NCBI GenBank assembly: GCA_902775375.1
Contig: CACYLU010000001.1
Span: 62,001 to 126,000 of the forward strand
Direction: 5' to 3'
DNA from: an uncultured Bacteroidales bacterium
GTDB taxonomy: Bacteria > Bacteroidota > Bacteroidia > Bacteroidales > Bacteroidaceae
Length of the DNA stretch: 64,000 nucleotides
A program made the position numbers and the translations under genes. Each line of letters opens with the position of its first letter. Position 1 is the first letter of the stretch. Of this stretch, positions 1-9,198 are shown piece after piece. A model generated the notes under the pieces. That model made no database searches, was not told where the DNA came from, and was given only the letters and a program-made list of their open reading frames with translations.

Positions 1-417
1 GCCCATACCCCTGATGCGCTAGTTAACGTACTAGCATCACTGCAAGAAGTGATGAATGGCAAAGGCCAGATTATCACAGTTGTTGGTGCTGGTGGTAATC
101 GCGATAAGGGCAAGCGACCTATTATGGCGAAAGAAGCTGCAAAAGGTAGTGACAAAGTGATTATTACCTCCGACAACCCACGCTTTGAAGAACCACAAGA
201 TATCATCAACGATATGTTGGCTGGCCTTGATGCAAAAGACATGGAAAAGACTATCAGCATTGTTGATCGTAAGGAAGCAATTCGCACAGCTTGCATGTTA
301 GCACAAAAAGGAGATGTGGTGTTAGTAGCTGGCAAGGGCCACGAGGACTATCAGGAAATCAAGGGGGTTAAGCATCACTTTGACGACCGTGAGGTACTGA
401 AAGAGATTTTTAAATGA
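1..417 (+). CDS. murE: MurE, UDP-MurNAc-tripeptide synthetase (3' part only)
   Basis: C-terminal 138 residues of the cytoplasmic ligase that adds the third amino acid to UDP-MurNAc-L-Ala-D-Glu. The gene runs in from the left edge, so the frame is open from base 1 (AHTPDAL...). The fragment holds the Mur ligase C-terminal domain with [12 protein letters not shown], the SDNPR motif and the GKGHEDYQ motif near the end. DNPR is the signature that distinguishes meso-diaminopimelate-adding MurE from lysine-adding enzymes, so a mDAP cell wall is inferred. It ends 10 nt before mraY and is the first visible gene of the mur/fts operon. The ATP-binding and central domains lie outside the window. Confidence 0.95.
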   Translation, partial: AHTPDALVNVLASLQEVMNGKGQIITVVGAGGNRDKGKRPIMAKEAAKGSDKVIITSDNPRFEEPQDIINDMLAGLDAKDMEKTISIVDRKEAIRTACMLAQKGDVVLVAGKGHEDYQEIKGVKHHFDDREVLKEIFK

Positions 418-427
418 ACAATAAGTC

Positions 428-1696
428 ATGTTGTATTATTTATTTGATTGGCTAAAAGAGTTGAATTTCCCTGGAGCAGGCGTATTCGGGTATACATCGT
501 TCAGGGCGTTGATGGCAGTGATTTTATCGCTTCTTATTTCCAGCATTTGGGGTACCAAGTTTATTCATTTGCTGAAGAGAAAACAAATCACGGAAACACA
601 ACGCAGTGCCGATATTGATCCGTTCGGTGTGAAAAAAGTGGGCGTTCCCAGTATGGGTGGTGTCATTATCATTTTCGCCATCCTCATACCTTGTCTGCTG
701 ATTGGTAAACTCAGCAACATATATATGATCCTGATGCTCATCACTACTGTATGGTTGGGCGCATTGGGCTTTGCTGATGACTACATTAAAATATTCAAAC
801 GCGACAAAGAGGGCTTGCATGGCAAGTTTAAAATTATTGGACAAGTAGGCTTGGGGTTTATTGTGGGCCTTACCCTCTACCTAAGTCCACAAGTGGTAAT
901 CCGCCAGAACATCGAACTTTCCCGACCTGGGCAGGAGAAAGTAGTGGTACATGCCGCCAAAGAAATAAAGGCTACGCAGACCACTATCCCATTCTTTAAG
1001 AGCAACAACCTAGACTATGCCGATATCATGGGATTTTTGGGTGATTACGCACAGACAGGTGGCTGGATATTGTTCGTTCTGATGACTATCATTGTTGTGA
1101 CAGCAGTATCTAATGGAGCCAATCTTAACGATGGAATGGATGGAATGGCTACTGGCAATTCGGCAATAATAGGTGTTACATTAGGCATTCTAGCATATGT
1201 GTCGTCACACATCGAATTTGCCACCTATCTGAACATTATGTATATACCCGGATCGGAAGAATTGGTAGTATATATACTGGCATTTGTGGGTGCATTAATA
1301 GGTTTCTTGTGGTACAATGCCTATCCTGCACAAGTGTTCATGGGCGATACGGGAAGTCTCACCATTGGTGGTATCATTGCCGTTATTGCCATCATCATCC
1401 ATAAAGAGTTGCTCGTGCCTATTCTTTGCGGTGTATTTCTTGTAGAGAACCTGTCGGTTATCCTGCAACGCTACTACTACAAAGCTGGGAAAAAAAGAGG
1501 CGTGAAGCAGCGCTTATTTAAGCGCACGCCCATCCACGATCATTTCAGAACAAGCATGGATTTGGTAGAACAAGGATGCAGTGTGAAGTTCCAAAAACCA
1601 GAGCAATTGCTTCATGAGGCAAAGATAACAGTAAGATTTTGGATTGTGACGATTGTATTAGCAGCAATCACTATCATCACATTAAAGATAAGATAA
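428..1696 (+). CDS. mraY: MraY, phospho-MurNAc-pentapeptide translocase
   Basis: Integral membrane enzyme that transfers phospho-MurNAc-pentapeptide from UDP to undecaprenyl phosphate, making lipid I. Family motifs are present in order: GFADDYIK near residue 116, NLNDGMDG near 232, GDTGSL near 305 and PIHDHF near the C-terminus, between many hydrophobic helices. At 422 aa it is longer than the roughly 360 aa of E. coli MraY. The extra length is a soluble stretch around residues 160-200, which I recall as usual for Bacteroidetes. It sits between murE and murD with gaps of 10 and 2 nt, so it is co-transcribed. Start ATG at 428. Confidence 0.96.
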   Translation: MLYYLFDWLKELNFPGAGVFGYTSFRALMAVILSLLISSIWGTKFIHLLKRKQITETQRSADIDPFGVKKVGVPSMGGVIIIFAILIPCLLIGKLSNIYMILMLITTVWLGALGFADDYIKIFKRDKEGLHGKFKIIGQVGLGFIVGLTLYLSPQVVIRQNIELSRPGQEKVVVHAAKEIKATQTTIPFFKSNNLDYADIMGFLGDYAQTGGWILFVLMTIIVVTAVSNGANLNDGMDGMATGNSAIIGVTLGILAYVSSHIEFATYLNIMYIPGSEELVVYILAFVGALIGFLWYNAYPAQVFMGDTGSLTIGGIIAVIAIIIHKELLVPILCGVFLVENLSVILQRYYYKAGKKRGVKQRLFKRTPIHDHFRTSMDLVEQGCSVKFQKPEQLLHEAKITVRFWIVTIVLAAITIITLKIR

Positions 1697-1698
1697 TT

Positions 1699-3033
1699 AT
1701 GAAGAGAATAGTCGTTTTAGGAGCTGGAGAGAGCGGAGCTGGAGCAGCTGTGCTTGCCAAAACAAAAGGGTTTGAGACATTCGTTTCAGACATGTCGGCT
1801 ATTAAGCCCAAGTACCAAAAACTACTGAACCAATACAGCATCGAATGGGAAGAGGGACACCATACAGAAGAGAAAATACTCAATGCCGACGAGGTGGTGA
1901 AAAGCCCTGGTATCCCAGACACCGCTCCTATCATTGTAAAGCTGAAACAACAAGGTACTCCTATCATCTCAGAAATTGAGCTAGCAGGTAGATATACCAA
2001 TGCAAAAATGGTGTGCATCACAGGGTCTAACGGCAAGACAACCACTACTTCCCTAATATACCACATTTTCAAGAATGCTGGTCTGAATGTTGGTTTAGCA
2101 GGAAACATCGGCAATAGTTTAGCACTGCAAGTTGCAACTGAACAACATGACTATTATGTGATTGAGCTTAGTTCCTTCCAATTGGACAATATGTATGATT
2201 TCCGCGCCAACATCGCTGTTTTGCTGAACATTACGCCCGACCATCTGGATCGCTACGATTTTAAAATGCAGAACTATGTGGATGCTAAGATGCGCATCAC
2301 TCAAAACCAAACAGAAGAGGATGCTTTCATTTATTGGAAAGATGACCCTATTATAGCCGAGGAGCTCAAGAAATATGGCTTAAGAGCACAACTTTATCCC
2401 TTCTCTGCTATCAAGGAAGAAGGATCTATTGCCTATGCCAACGAAGGGGAAGTATATATAAAGAAGCCTATCGAGTTCAATATGGAGCAAGAAAAACTTG
2501 CTTTAAGGGGTGTGCACAACCTTTATAATTCATTAGCAGCAGGTATATCTGCTAGCGTAGCAGGGATCAGTAAAGAAAACATCCGTCAGGCACTGAGTGA
2601 CTTCAAAGGAGTGCCTCATCGACTGGAATATATTACCACCATACGTGGTGTGAAATTCGTGAATGACTCAAAAGCTACTAACGTCAATGCTTGTTGGTAT
2701 GCCCTGCAAAGCATGACCACCAAAACAGTGTTAATCTTAGGAGGAACCGACAAAGGCAATGACTATACAGAAATAGAGGACTTGGTAAAAGAGAAATGCA
2801 TCGGATTGGTCTATTTAGGTGTTGACAATGAGAAGTTGCATAAGAGTTTCGACCACCTAGGCATACCTGTAGCCGATATTCATTCTGGCATGAAAGATGC
2901 TGTGGAGGCTGCTTTTAGAATGGCTAATATTGGCGATACTGTATTGTTGAGCCCTTGTTGCGCTAGCTTCGACTTGTTCAAAAACATGGCCGACAGAGGT
3001 AACCAATTTAGAGAATACGCAATGGCTTTATAA
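1699..3033 (+). CDS. murD: MurD, UDP-MurNAc-L-Ala:D-Glu ligase
   Basis: Cytoplasmic ATP-dependent ligase adding D-glutamate to UDP-MurNAc-L-alanine. It starts with the nucleotide-binding GAGESG, carries the Mur ligase P-loop GSNGKTTTT near residue 110, and the C-terminal ligase domain with HRLEY and NDSKATN. I place the start at ATG 1699 (MKRIVVLGAG), two bases after the mraY stop. An in-frame upstream ATG at 1639 would add 20 unrelated residues and overlap mraY. The 444-aa length is normal for the family. Part of the uninterrupted mur/fts operon. Confidence 0.95.
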   Translation: MKRIVVLGAGESGAGAAVLAKTKGFETFVSDMSAIKPKYQKLLNQYSIEWEEGHHTEEKILNADEVVKSPGIPDTAPIIVKLKQQGTPIISEIELAGRYTNAKMVCITGSNGKTTTTSLIYHIFKNAGLNVGLAGNIGNSLALQVATEQHDYYVIELSSFQLDNMYDFRANIAVLLNITPDHLDRYDFKMQNYVDAKMRITQNQTEEDAFIYWKDDPIIAEELKKYGLRAQLYPFSAIKEEGSIAYANEGEVYIKKPIEFNMEQEKLALRGVHNLYNSLAAGISASVAGISKENIRQALSDFKGVPHRLEYITTIRGVKFVNDSKATNVNACWYALQSMTTKTVLILGGTDKGNDYTEIEDLVKEKCIGLVYLGVDNEKLHKSFDHLGIPVADIHSGMKDAVEAAFRMANIGDTVLLSPCCASFDLFKNMADRGNQFREYAMAL

Positions 3034-3036
3034 AAT

Positions 3037-4368
3037 ATGAATTTGATTAACTCCATATTCAAAGGCGACAAGGTCATCTGGATGATATTCCTGATGCTCT
3101 GCCTAATATCCATCACTGAAGTGTTCAGTGCATCGAGCACCTTGACGTATGGAAGTCAGAGTCATTGGGGGCCTATTACCCAGCATAGCATCTTGTTAAT
3201 GTTTGGCGTGTTCATCGTTTGGTTCATGCATAGCATCCCTTACAAGTGGTTCCGCATCTTTGCTTACCCATTGTTACTGGTATCTGTCATCATGCTGATA
3301 GTAGTCATGTTAATGGGCTTTATCTCTGGCGATCGTGTAAATGGTGCCGCACGTTGGCTTACCTTCTTCGGAGTGGCTTTCCAACCTTCCGAGCTGGCTA
3401 AGATGGCGGTCATCATCCTCACAGCAGCTTTCTTGTCAAAGGGACAAACTGAAGAAGGGGCAAGTCCACAAGCATTTAAGTGGATCTTAGGTATCACCAT
3501 CTTTGTTTGCATTCTCATCGTCCCTGAGAACTATTCAACAGGTGCTTTGTTGTTTGCCACAGTGTTCCTTATGATGATCATCGGAAGAATCCAATTGAAA
3601 AAAATCATCATGCTTGGAGGATCGCTGGGAGCTATGGTGCTATTGTTTGTGGGTTTCCTCGCTGTCACTCCTGACAACACACTGGAACAAATTCCTATGG
3701 GCCACCGTTTCACTACGGTAAAGCATCGTCTGATGAACTTTGGAGAAGAGAGAGTACCTGCAGCAAAATATGACATACAAGGCGATGGAGCACAAGTAGC
3801 TCATGCCCGTATTGCTATTGCTACCAGCAATGTGATAGGAAAAGGGCCTGGTAATTCAGTTGAGCGCGACTTCCTCTCACAAGCATACTCAGATTTTATT
3901 TTTGCCATTATTATCGAGGAATTGGGTTTAGTAGGTGGAATCTTCGTTGTTTTTCTATATATTTGCCTATTGATACGAACGGGAAAGATAGCACAGAAAT
4001 GCGACAGGACATTCCCTGCATTTCTAGTTTTGGGCATAGCTCTACTTTTAGTAATGCAAGCAACGTTTAACATGTGCGTAGCAGTTGGATTGGTACCTGT
4101 AACAGGGCAGCCCTTACCGCTCATCAGTAAGGGTGGTACATCCACTTGGATTAACTGTGCTTATATTGGCATGATACTGAGTGTGAGCAGATATACAGCC
4201 AAACTGGAGGAAGAAAGGAAAGCGATGGTTGAAACAGCTACTGAGTTGAGTGCTAATGAAGAAGGTATTGATGAAATGGATGAGGCAGCTGAGACTCCTG
4301 TGAGCGAATCACAAACAGCATTCGAACCCGGGATGAAAGAGGCAAACGATGATACGTTGATGGAGTAA
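3037..4368 (+). CDS. ftsW: FtsW, SEDS-family septal peptidoglycan polymerase
   Basis: Polytopic inner-membrane SEDS protein that polymerises glycan strands at the septum with a partner class B PBP. About ten hydrophobic segments are visible. Conserved SEDS features include NGAARWL, FQPSELAK, the large loop with DFIFAIIIEELG, and GLVPVTGQPLPLISKGGTS close to the C-terminal helices. The last 45 or so residues (ELSANEEGIDEMDEAAE...) form an acidic cytoplasmic tail with no recognised domain, which makes the protein (443 aa) a little longer than the core family. Three nt after murD and 23 nt before murG. Confidence 0.94.
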   Translation: MNLINSIFKGDKVIWMIFLMLCLISITEVFSASSTLTYGSQSHWGPITQHSILLMFGVFIVWFMHSIPYKWFRIFAYPLLLVSVIMLIVVMLMGFISGDRVNGAARWLTFFGVAFQPSELAKMAVIILTAAFLSKGQTEEGASPQAFKWILGITIFVCILIVPENYSTGALLFATVFLMMIIGRIQLKKIIMLGGSLGAMVLLFVGFLAVTPDNTLEQIPMGHRFTTVKHRLMNFGEERVPAAKYDIQGDGAQVAHARIAIATSNVIGKGPGNSVERDFLSQAYSDFIFAIIIEELGLVGGIFVVFLYICLLIRTGKIAQKCDRTFPAFLVLGIALLLVMQATFNMCVAVGLVPVTGQPLPLISKGGTSTWINCAYIGMILSVSRYTAKLEEERKAMVETATELSANEEGIDEMDEAAETPVSESQTAFEPGMKEANDDTLME

Positions 4369-4391
4369 TAAATTACCTTATACTAAAGAGA

Positions 4392-5537
4392 ATGGATACG
4401 AAAGAGGAAATAAAAGGTAGGGCACCAAGGGTAATTATCAGTGGAGGTGGTACAGGGGGACACATCTTCCCTGCAGTTTCCATTGCCAACGCTATTAAAG
4501 AACTGCGCCCAGATGCCGAAATTCTATTTGTAGGTGCAGAAGGACGCATGGAGATGCAAAGAGTGCCAGATGCAGGTTATCGCATCATTGGCTTACCTAT
4601 TGCAGGTTTCGACAGGAAACATCTCTGGAAGAATTTTGCTGTGTTAGTGAAGATAGCCCGTAGCCAGTGGAAAGCTCGTAGCATCATCAAGGAGTTCAAT
4701 CCTGACGTTGCTGTGGGTGTGGGTGGCTTTGCCAGTGGTCCTACATTGAAGACAGCTTCCATGATGGGCATCCCTACTCTCTTACAGGAACAGAACTCTT
4801 ATGCAGGTGTCACCAACAAACTCTTAGCTAAGAAAGCAAAGAAGATTTGTGTAGCTTACGAGGGAATGGAGAAGTTTTTTCCTGCCGATAAGATTATAAT
4901 GACAGGCAACCCCGTACGCCAAAACCTCTTGACAAACAAATATACAAAAGCAGAGGCATTGCAGGCTTTTGGATACAACACAGACAAAAAAACTATATTA
5001 ATTTTGGGTGGTAGTTTGGGAGCAAGAACCATCAACCAGACTTTGATGAATGCCATCGAGACTATCAAAAACAACCCTGATATCCAGGTTATCTGGCAAA
5101 CGGGAAAGATTTACATCGATGAAATCCGCAAAAAACTAGAAGAGGTTACTAATAACCTAGGAGCTATACCCAACCTATTTGTTACCGATTTCATCAAGGA
5201 AATGGACAAAGCCTATGCAGCTGCAGATCTGGTTATCTCTAGAGCAGGAGCAGGATCTATTTCAGAGTTCTGTTTATTGAAAAAGCCGGTTATATTAGTA
5301 CCATCACCCAATGTGGCAGAAGACCACCAAACGAAGAATGCCTTGGCTTTGTCAACTAAAGATGCGGCTATCTATGTGAAAGATGCTGAGGCACAAGAGA
5401 AGCTGATACCAGTAGCTTTAGCTACTGTGAAAGATAATGCTAAGTTAGCTTCCTTACAACAAAACATCGCCAAACTGGCATTACCCAACTCGGCGAGAAT
5501 AATTGCACAGGAAGTGCTGAAGTTGGTTGAAGGATGA
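4392..5537 (+). CDS. murG: MurG, lipid II-forming GlcNAc transferase
   Basis: Peripheral inner-membrane glycosyltransferase (GT28) that adds GlcNAc to lipid I. The N-terminal glycine loop SGGGTGGHIFPA is near residue 17. The second domain carries GGSLGARTIN and the donor-binding RAGAGSISE followed by KKPVILVPSP. Length (381 aa) is typical apart from about ten extra residues before the first strand. It lies in the standard position between ftsW and murC. The N-terminus MDTKEEIKGRAPRVIISGG leaves the start reasonably secure. Confidence 0.96.
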   Translation: MDTKEEIKGRAPRVIISGGGTGGHIFPAVSIANAIKELRPDAEILFVGAEGRMEMQRVPDAGYRIIGLPIAGFDRKHLWKNFAVLVKIARSQWKARSIIKEFNPDVAVGVGGFASGPTLKTASMMGIPTLLQEQNSYAGVTNKLLAKKAKKICVAYEGMEKFFPADKIIMTGNPVRQNLLTNKYTKAEALQAFGYNTDKKTILILGGSLGARTINQTLMNAIETIKNNPDIQVIWQTGKIYIDEIRKKLEEVTNNLGAIPNLFVTDFIKEMDKAYAAADLVISRAGAGSISEFCLLKKPVILVPSPNVAEDHQTKNALALSTKDAAIYVKDAEAQEKLIPVALATVKDNAKLASLQQNIAKLALPNSARIIAQEVLKLVEG

Positions 5538-5586
5538 TATATAGATGGATGACGGAAAATGTTTGAAAGGAGCAAAGGAAAAGATT

Positions 5587-6966
5587 ATGAAAAGAATTAA
5601 AGATATAAAATCGGTGTATTTTGTAGGTGCTGGTGGCATTGGCATGAGCGCCTTGATACGCTACTTCCTTTCAAAAGGTAAGTTAGTGGGGGGCTATGAC
5701 CGTACCCCTTCGGAACTTACAAAACGACTGATAGAAGAAGGTGCACAGATACACTACGAAGAGGATGTAGCCCTAATTACAAATGACTTCCGCGATAAGG
5801 AAAGTACATTAGTAGTCTATACCCCCGCCATTCCCCATGACCATGCAGAACTCTGCTTCTTTTACAACAATGGTTTTGAGGTTAAGAAACGCTCACAAGT
5901 GCTAGGACTCATCACACATGACAGCAAAGGTCTGTGCGTAGCTGGAACACATGGGAAGACCACTACCTCCACAATGCTGGCACACTTGTTGCATCAGTCG
6001 CATGTGGGTTGCACAGCCTTTTTAGGTGGTATCTCCAAAAACTATGGTACTAACCTGTTACTCTCAGCTAACAGTCCTTATACAGTTATTGAAGCAGATG
6101 AATTCGACCGTTCGTTCCACTGGCTCACACCCTATATGAGTGTGGTGACGGCTACCGACCCAGATCACTTGGATATTTACGGTACCTACGAAGCTTATTT
6201 AGAGAGTTTCCGCCACTATACTAGTTTGATTCAGCCTGGTGGTGCATTGCTTATCCATACAGGCCTAGCGTTGCAACCCAACGTACAGGAAGGAGTGAGG
6301 ATTTATACTTATGCTCGTAGTGAAGGTGACTTCCATGCAACTAACGAACGTATTGGTAATGGTGAAATTTTTATCGATTTTATCGGCCCTGACATTGAGA
6401 TTAAAAACATTCAGTTAGGAGTGCCCATGAGCATTAATATAGAAAATGGTGTCGCAGCTATGGCGTTGGCACACCTCAATGGTGTGACTGACGAAGAAAT
6501 TAGAGAGGGAATGAGAACTTTTGCTGGCGTTGACCGTAGGTTTGATTTTAAGCTCAAGACCAACAAGATAGTATTGCTCAGCGACTATGCTCACCATCCT
6601 GCAGAGATTGCACAAAGCGCTAAGTCGATCCGTGAGCTGTATGCCGACAAGAAAATTACTGCGGTGTTCCAGCCTCATCTCTATACACGCACACGTGATT
6701 TATATAAGGAGTTTGCCAAGGCATTATCGTTATTTGACGAGGTAATTCTAACTGACATATATCCTGCCCGTGAGGAACCCATACCTGGTGTTACGAGTCA
6801 GCTGATTTACGACTTGTTACGCCCAGGGATCGAGAAGACGCTCTGCAAAAAAGACGAGGTAGCAGATTTGCTGGCTCAAGGAGGACGACAGGTAGTCATC
6901 ATCCTAGGAGCTGGCGATTTGGACAACAAAATGGATGAATTTACTCATATACTTGAAAAAGCATGA
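5587..6966 (+). CDS. murC: MurC, UDP-MurNAc:L-Ala ligase
   Basis: First amino-acid-adding enzyme of peptidoglycan precursor synthesis. The dinucleotide-type loop VGAGGIGMSAL is at the N-terminus and the P-loop GTHGKTTT near residue 120, followed by EADEFDRSF and, in the C-terminal domain, DYAHHP. I start it at ATG 5587 (MKRIKDIKSVYF). An in-frame ATG at 5545 would add 14 residues with no family resemblance, and the purine-rich AAGGAGCAAAGG before 5587 suits initiation there. The stop overlaps the ftsQ start as ATGA (6963-6966), indicating translational coupling. Confidence 0.95.
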   Translation: MKRIKDIKSVYFVGAGGIGMSALIRYFLSKGKLVGGYDRTPSELTKRLIEEGAQIHYEEDVALITNDFRDKESTLVVYTPAIPHDHAELCFFYNNGFEVKKRSQVLGLITHDSKGLCVAGTHGKTTTSTMLAHLLHQSHVGCTAFLGGISKNYGTNLLLSANSPYTVIEADEFDRSFHWLTPYMSVVTATDPDHLDIYGTYEAYLESFRHYTSLIQPGGALLIHTGLALQPNVQEGVRIYTYARSEGDFHATNERIGNGEIFIDFIGPDIEIKNIQLGVPMSINIENGVAAMALAHLNGVTDEEIREGMRTFAGVDRRFDFKLKTNKIVLLSDYAHHPAEIAQSAKSIRELYADKKITAVFQPHLYTRTRDLYKEFAKALSLFDEVILTDIYPAREEPIPGVTSQLIYDLLRPGIEKTLCKKDEVADLLAQGGRQVVIILGAGDLDNKMDEFTHILEKA

Positions 6967-7706
6967 GCATTAAAATGAGAATATTGCTATCGTTGGTGAT
7001 GCTATTGATCATCGCATATTTATGCACCGCTTTCACCGTTTTCAACAAGAAGCCGGTAGGGTTAGTATGCAGTGAGATAGAGGTAACCACCAAAGATTCC
7101 ACATTCTCCGACCTGTTTACCCCACGCAGTGTGGCAGACATACTGAAACAAAAGAGACTCAACCCTATTGGCAAGGACATCGACAGTGTGAGTACATTAC
7201 TTATGGAACGAGAGCTTAGTCAGAACCCACTGATCGACAATGTAGAGTGCTACAAGACTCCTAGTGGAAAGATACGTATAGACATCAGTCAGAAAACCCC
7301 TGTTCTACATGTATTCAATAACAATGGTGAGAACTTCTTGGTGGACAAAAAAGGCAGTATCATGCCTCAAGTAACCAGTAATGCATTCCACCTGACAGTA
7401 GTGACAGGGCAAGCATCAAAGTCTTTTTGTGCCAGCAAATTATATGAGTTGGGGGTATTTCTTCAGAATGATCCTTTCTGGAAAGCACAAGTAGAACAAA
7501 TCAACGTGGTAACTGGTGGCAACATAGAGATTGTGCCTCGCGTTGGCAACCATATCATTTATCTGGGGCAACTCGATGACTATGAAAAAAAACTGCGTCG
7601 TGTGGAGAAATTCTATACTAAAGCACTCAACAAGATTGGTTGGAACAAATACGAGCGCATCAATGTGGAACTGAGTAATCAAATCATTTGTACGAAGAGA
7701 AAATAA
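6963..7706 (+). CDS. ftsQ: FtsQ-like cell division protein
   Basis: Bitopic divisome protein that links early and late division components; it acts in the periplasm. A single N-terminal membrane segment (ILLSLVMLLIIAYLCTAFTVF) is followed by a periplasmic part with a POTRA-like stretch (residues about 35-110) and the FtsQ beta domain. Sequence conservation in FtsQ is low, so the call rests on topology, size (247 aa) and the fixed position between murC and ftsA. It overlaps murC by four bases and ends 13 nt before ftsA. Confidence 0.85.
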   Translation: MSIKMRILLSLVMLLIIAYLCTAFTVFNKKPVGLVCSEIEVTTKDSTFSDLFTPRSVADILKQKRLNPIGKDIDSVSTLLMERELSQNPLIDNVECYKTPSGKIRIDISQKTPVLHVFNNNGENFLVDKKGSIMPQVTSNAFHLTVVTGQASKSFCASKLYELGVFLQNDPFWKAQVEQINVVTGGNIEIVPRVGNHIIYLGQLDDYEKKLRRVEKFYTKALNKIGWNKYERINVELSNQIICTKRK

Positions 7707-7719
7707 AACTTTAAGATAT

Positions 7720-9183
7720 ATGGCAACAACAGAATTTATCGCGGCTATTGAATTAGGGTCATCCAAAATTACCGGTATAGCTGGTAAACGTGATACCGAT
7801 GGCAGCATCTCCGTGCTGGCATTCGCACAGGACGACGCCTCACAATTTGTGCATAAAGGAGTGATATTCAATATTGACAAAGCCGCGACTGCACTCAGTG
7901 ACATTATTATAAAGCTGGAAACCCAGCTTCGTAATTCTACTATCGCCAAAGTATATGTTGGTATTGGGGGCAGGACATTGCGCACCATAGAGAATCAGGT
8001 GAGCCGTACAGTTACGGGAGAGGAAAAGATCTCTGAAGACCTGGTGTTCTCTATCAGCGACGAGAACCTGGCATACCCTTATGATGAATTCGACATCCTT
8101 GATGTTGAGCCACAGGAATACAAGATTGACAACCGATTGGTGCCCGACCCAATAGGAGTAGCAGGGAAAGAGATTACTGCCCACTTCCTCAATATCGTTG
8201 CCAAGAAGATGATGAAGAAAAACTTGGAACTATCGTTGCAACAAGGACATGTAACTGTTGCCGAGATACTGTTGGCACCTAAGGCATTGGCCAATGCCGT
8301 TCTCACAGAATCCGACCGTCGTTTGGGTTGTGCCCTCGTAGATATAGGTGCGGAAACGACTACTGTGAGCGTTTACAAAAACAATATACTGCGCTACCTC
8401 ACTGTCATTCCATTGGGTAGTGCCAACATCACACAAGACATCGTGTCGCTCCAGATGGCCGATGAAGATGCTGAACAATTCAAACTGCTATATGGCGATG
8501 CACTAGTAGCAGAGGAAGAAATTGACAAAAGCGAGGAATATTCTTTGGACAACGGACAAGCTATCTCAAAAGATTTGCTGAACGACATCGTTTCTGCACG
8601 TGCAGAAGAAATCCTCGTCAACGCATGGAACCAGATTCAGATATCCGGCTATGAGGATAAGCTAACAGCTGGTGTGTTCTTCACAGGCGGAGGCAGCAAT
8701 CTCAAGAACTTGGAAGAAGCTTTCAAGAAAATCTGTCGCGATGATCGGATGAAAATCAAGACCATCAAATTCATACCCGATGTAGTGAGGGGTTATGGTA
8801 ACGATATCAAGCGTAACGGTACCCTCTGCACTCTGTTTGGTTTACTACTGGCAGGAAAGGAAAACTGTAGTTTAGACAAACCAGAACCTATAGAGGAAAA
8901 TGTCGAAATTCCAGCATCTGGACAGGTTGACATGTTTGCTAACGATAAGGACTTAAAGGAGCAGGAAGCCAAAATCCTGGCTGATAAAGCTGCCGAAGAA
9001 GAACGCCAGCGCCTTCTTAGAGAAAGTGAGGAAGAGAAAGCACGAAAGGCAGAAGAAGCTGAACGTAAACGGCAGGAACGTGAACGCAAAAAGAACAATT
9101 TCTTCAACCGATTCAAGAAAGGCTTTGACAGTTTGTCTGGAGAGTTATTCGGCACAGATGACACCAGCGATACTATGAACTAA
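7720..9183 (+). CDS. ftsA: FtsA, actin-like membrane tether of FtsZ
   Basis: Cytoplasmic actin-fold ATPase that anchors FtsZ filaments to the membrane. The N-terminus carries IELGSSKITGIAG (phosphate 1 loop), the middle has LVDIGAETTT (phosphate 2) and later FFTGGGSNL (adenosine motif). After the fold ends near residue 385 there is an extended charged segment of alternating Glu/Lys/Arg (KAAEEERQRLLRESEEEKAR...), probably a long helix or coiled coil, then a basic-aromatic end NNFFNRFKKGFDSL that looks like the amphipathic membrane-targeting helix. The long linker makes the protein 487 aa, against about 420 in E. coli. Confidence 0.95.
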   Translation: MATTEFIAAIELGSSKITGIAGKRDTDGSISVLAFAQDDASQFVHKGVIFNIDKAATALSDIIIKLETQLRNSTIAKVYVGIGGRTLRTIENQVSRTVTGEEKISEDLVFSISDENLAYPYDEFDILDVEPQEYKIDNRLVPDPIGVAGKEITAHFLNIVAKKMMKKNLELSLQQGHVTVAEILLAPKALANAVLTESDRRLGCALVDIGAETTTVSVYKNNILRYLTVIPLGSANITQDIVSLQMADEDAEQFKLLYGDALVAEEEIDKSEEYSLDNGQAISKDLLNDIVSARAEEILVNAWNQIQISGYEDKLTAGVFFTGGGSNLKNLEEAFKKICRDDRMKIKTIKFIPDVVRGYGNDIKRNGTLCTLFGLLLAGKENCSLDKPEPIEENVEIPASGQVDMFANDKDLKEQEAKILADKAAEEERQRLLRESEEEKARKAEEAERKRQERERKKNNFFNRFKKGFDSLSGELFGTDDTSDTMN

Positions 9184-9198
9184 AGAAAAATTATCATT

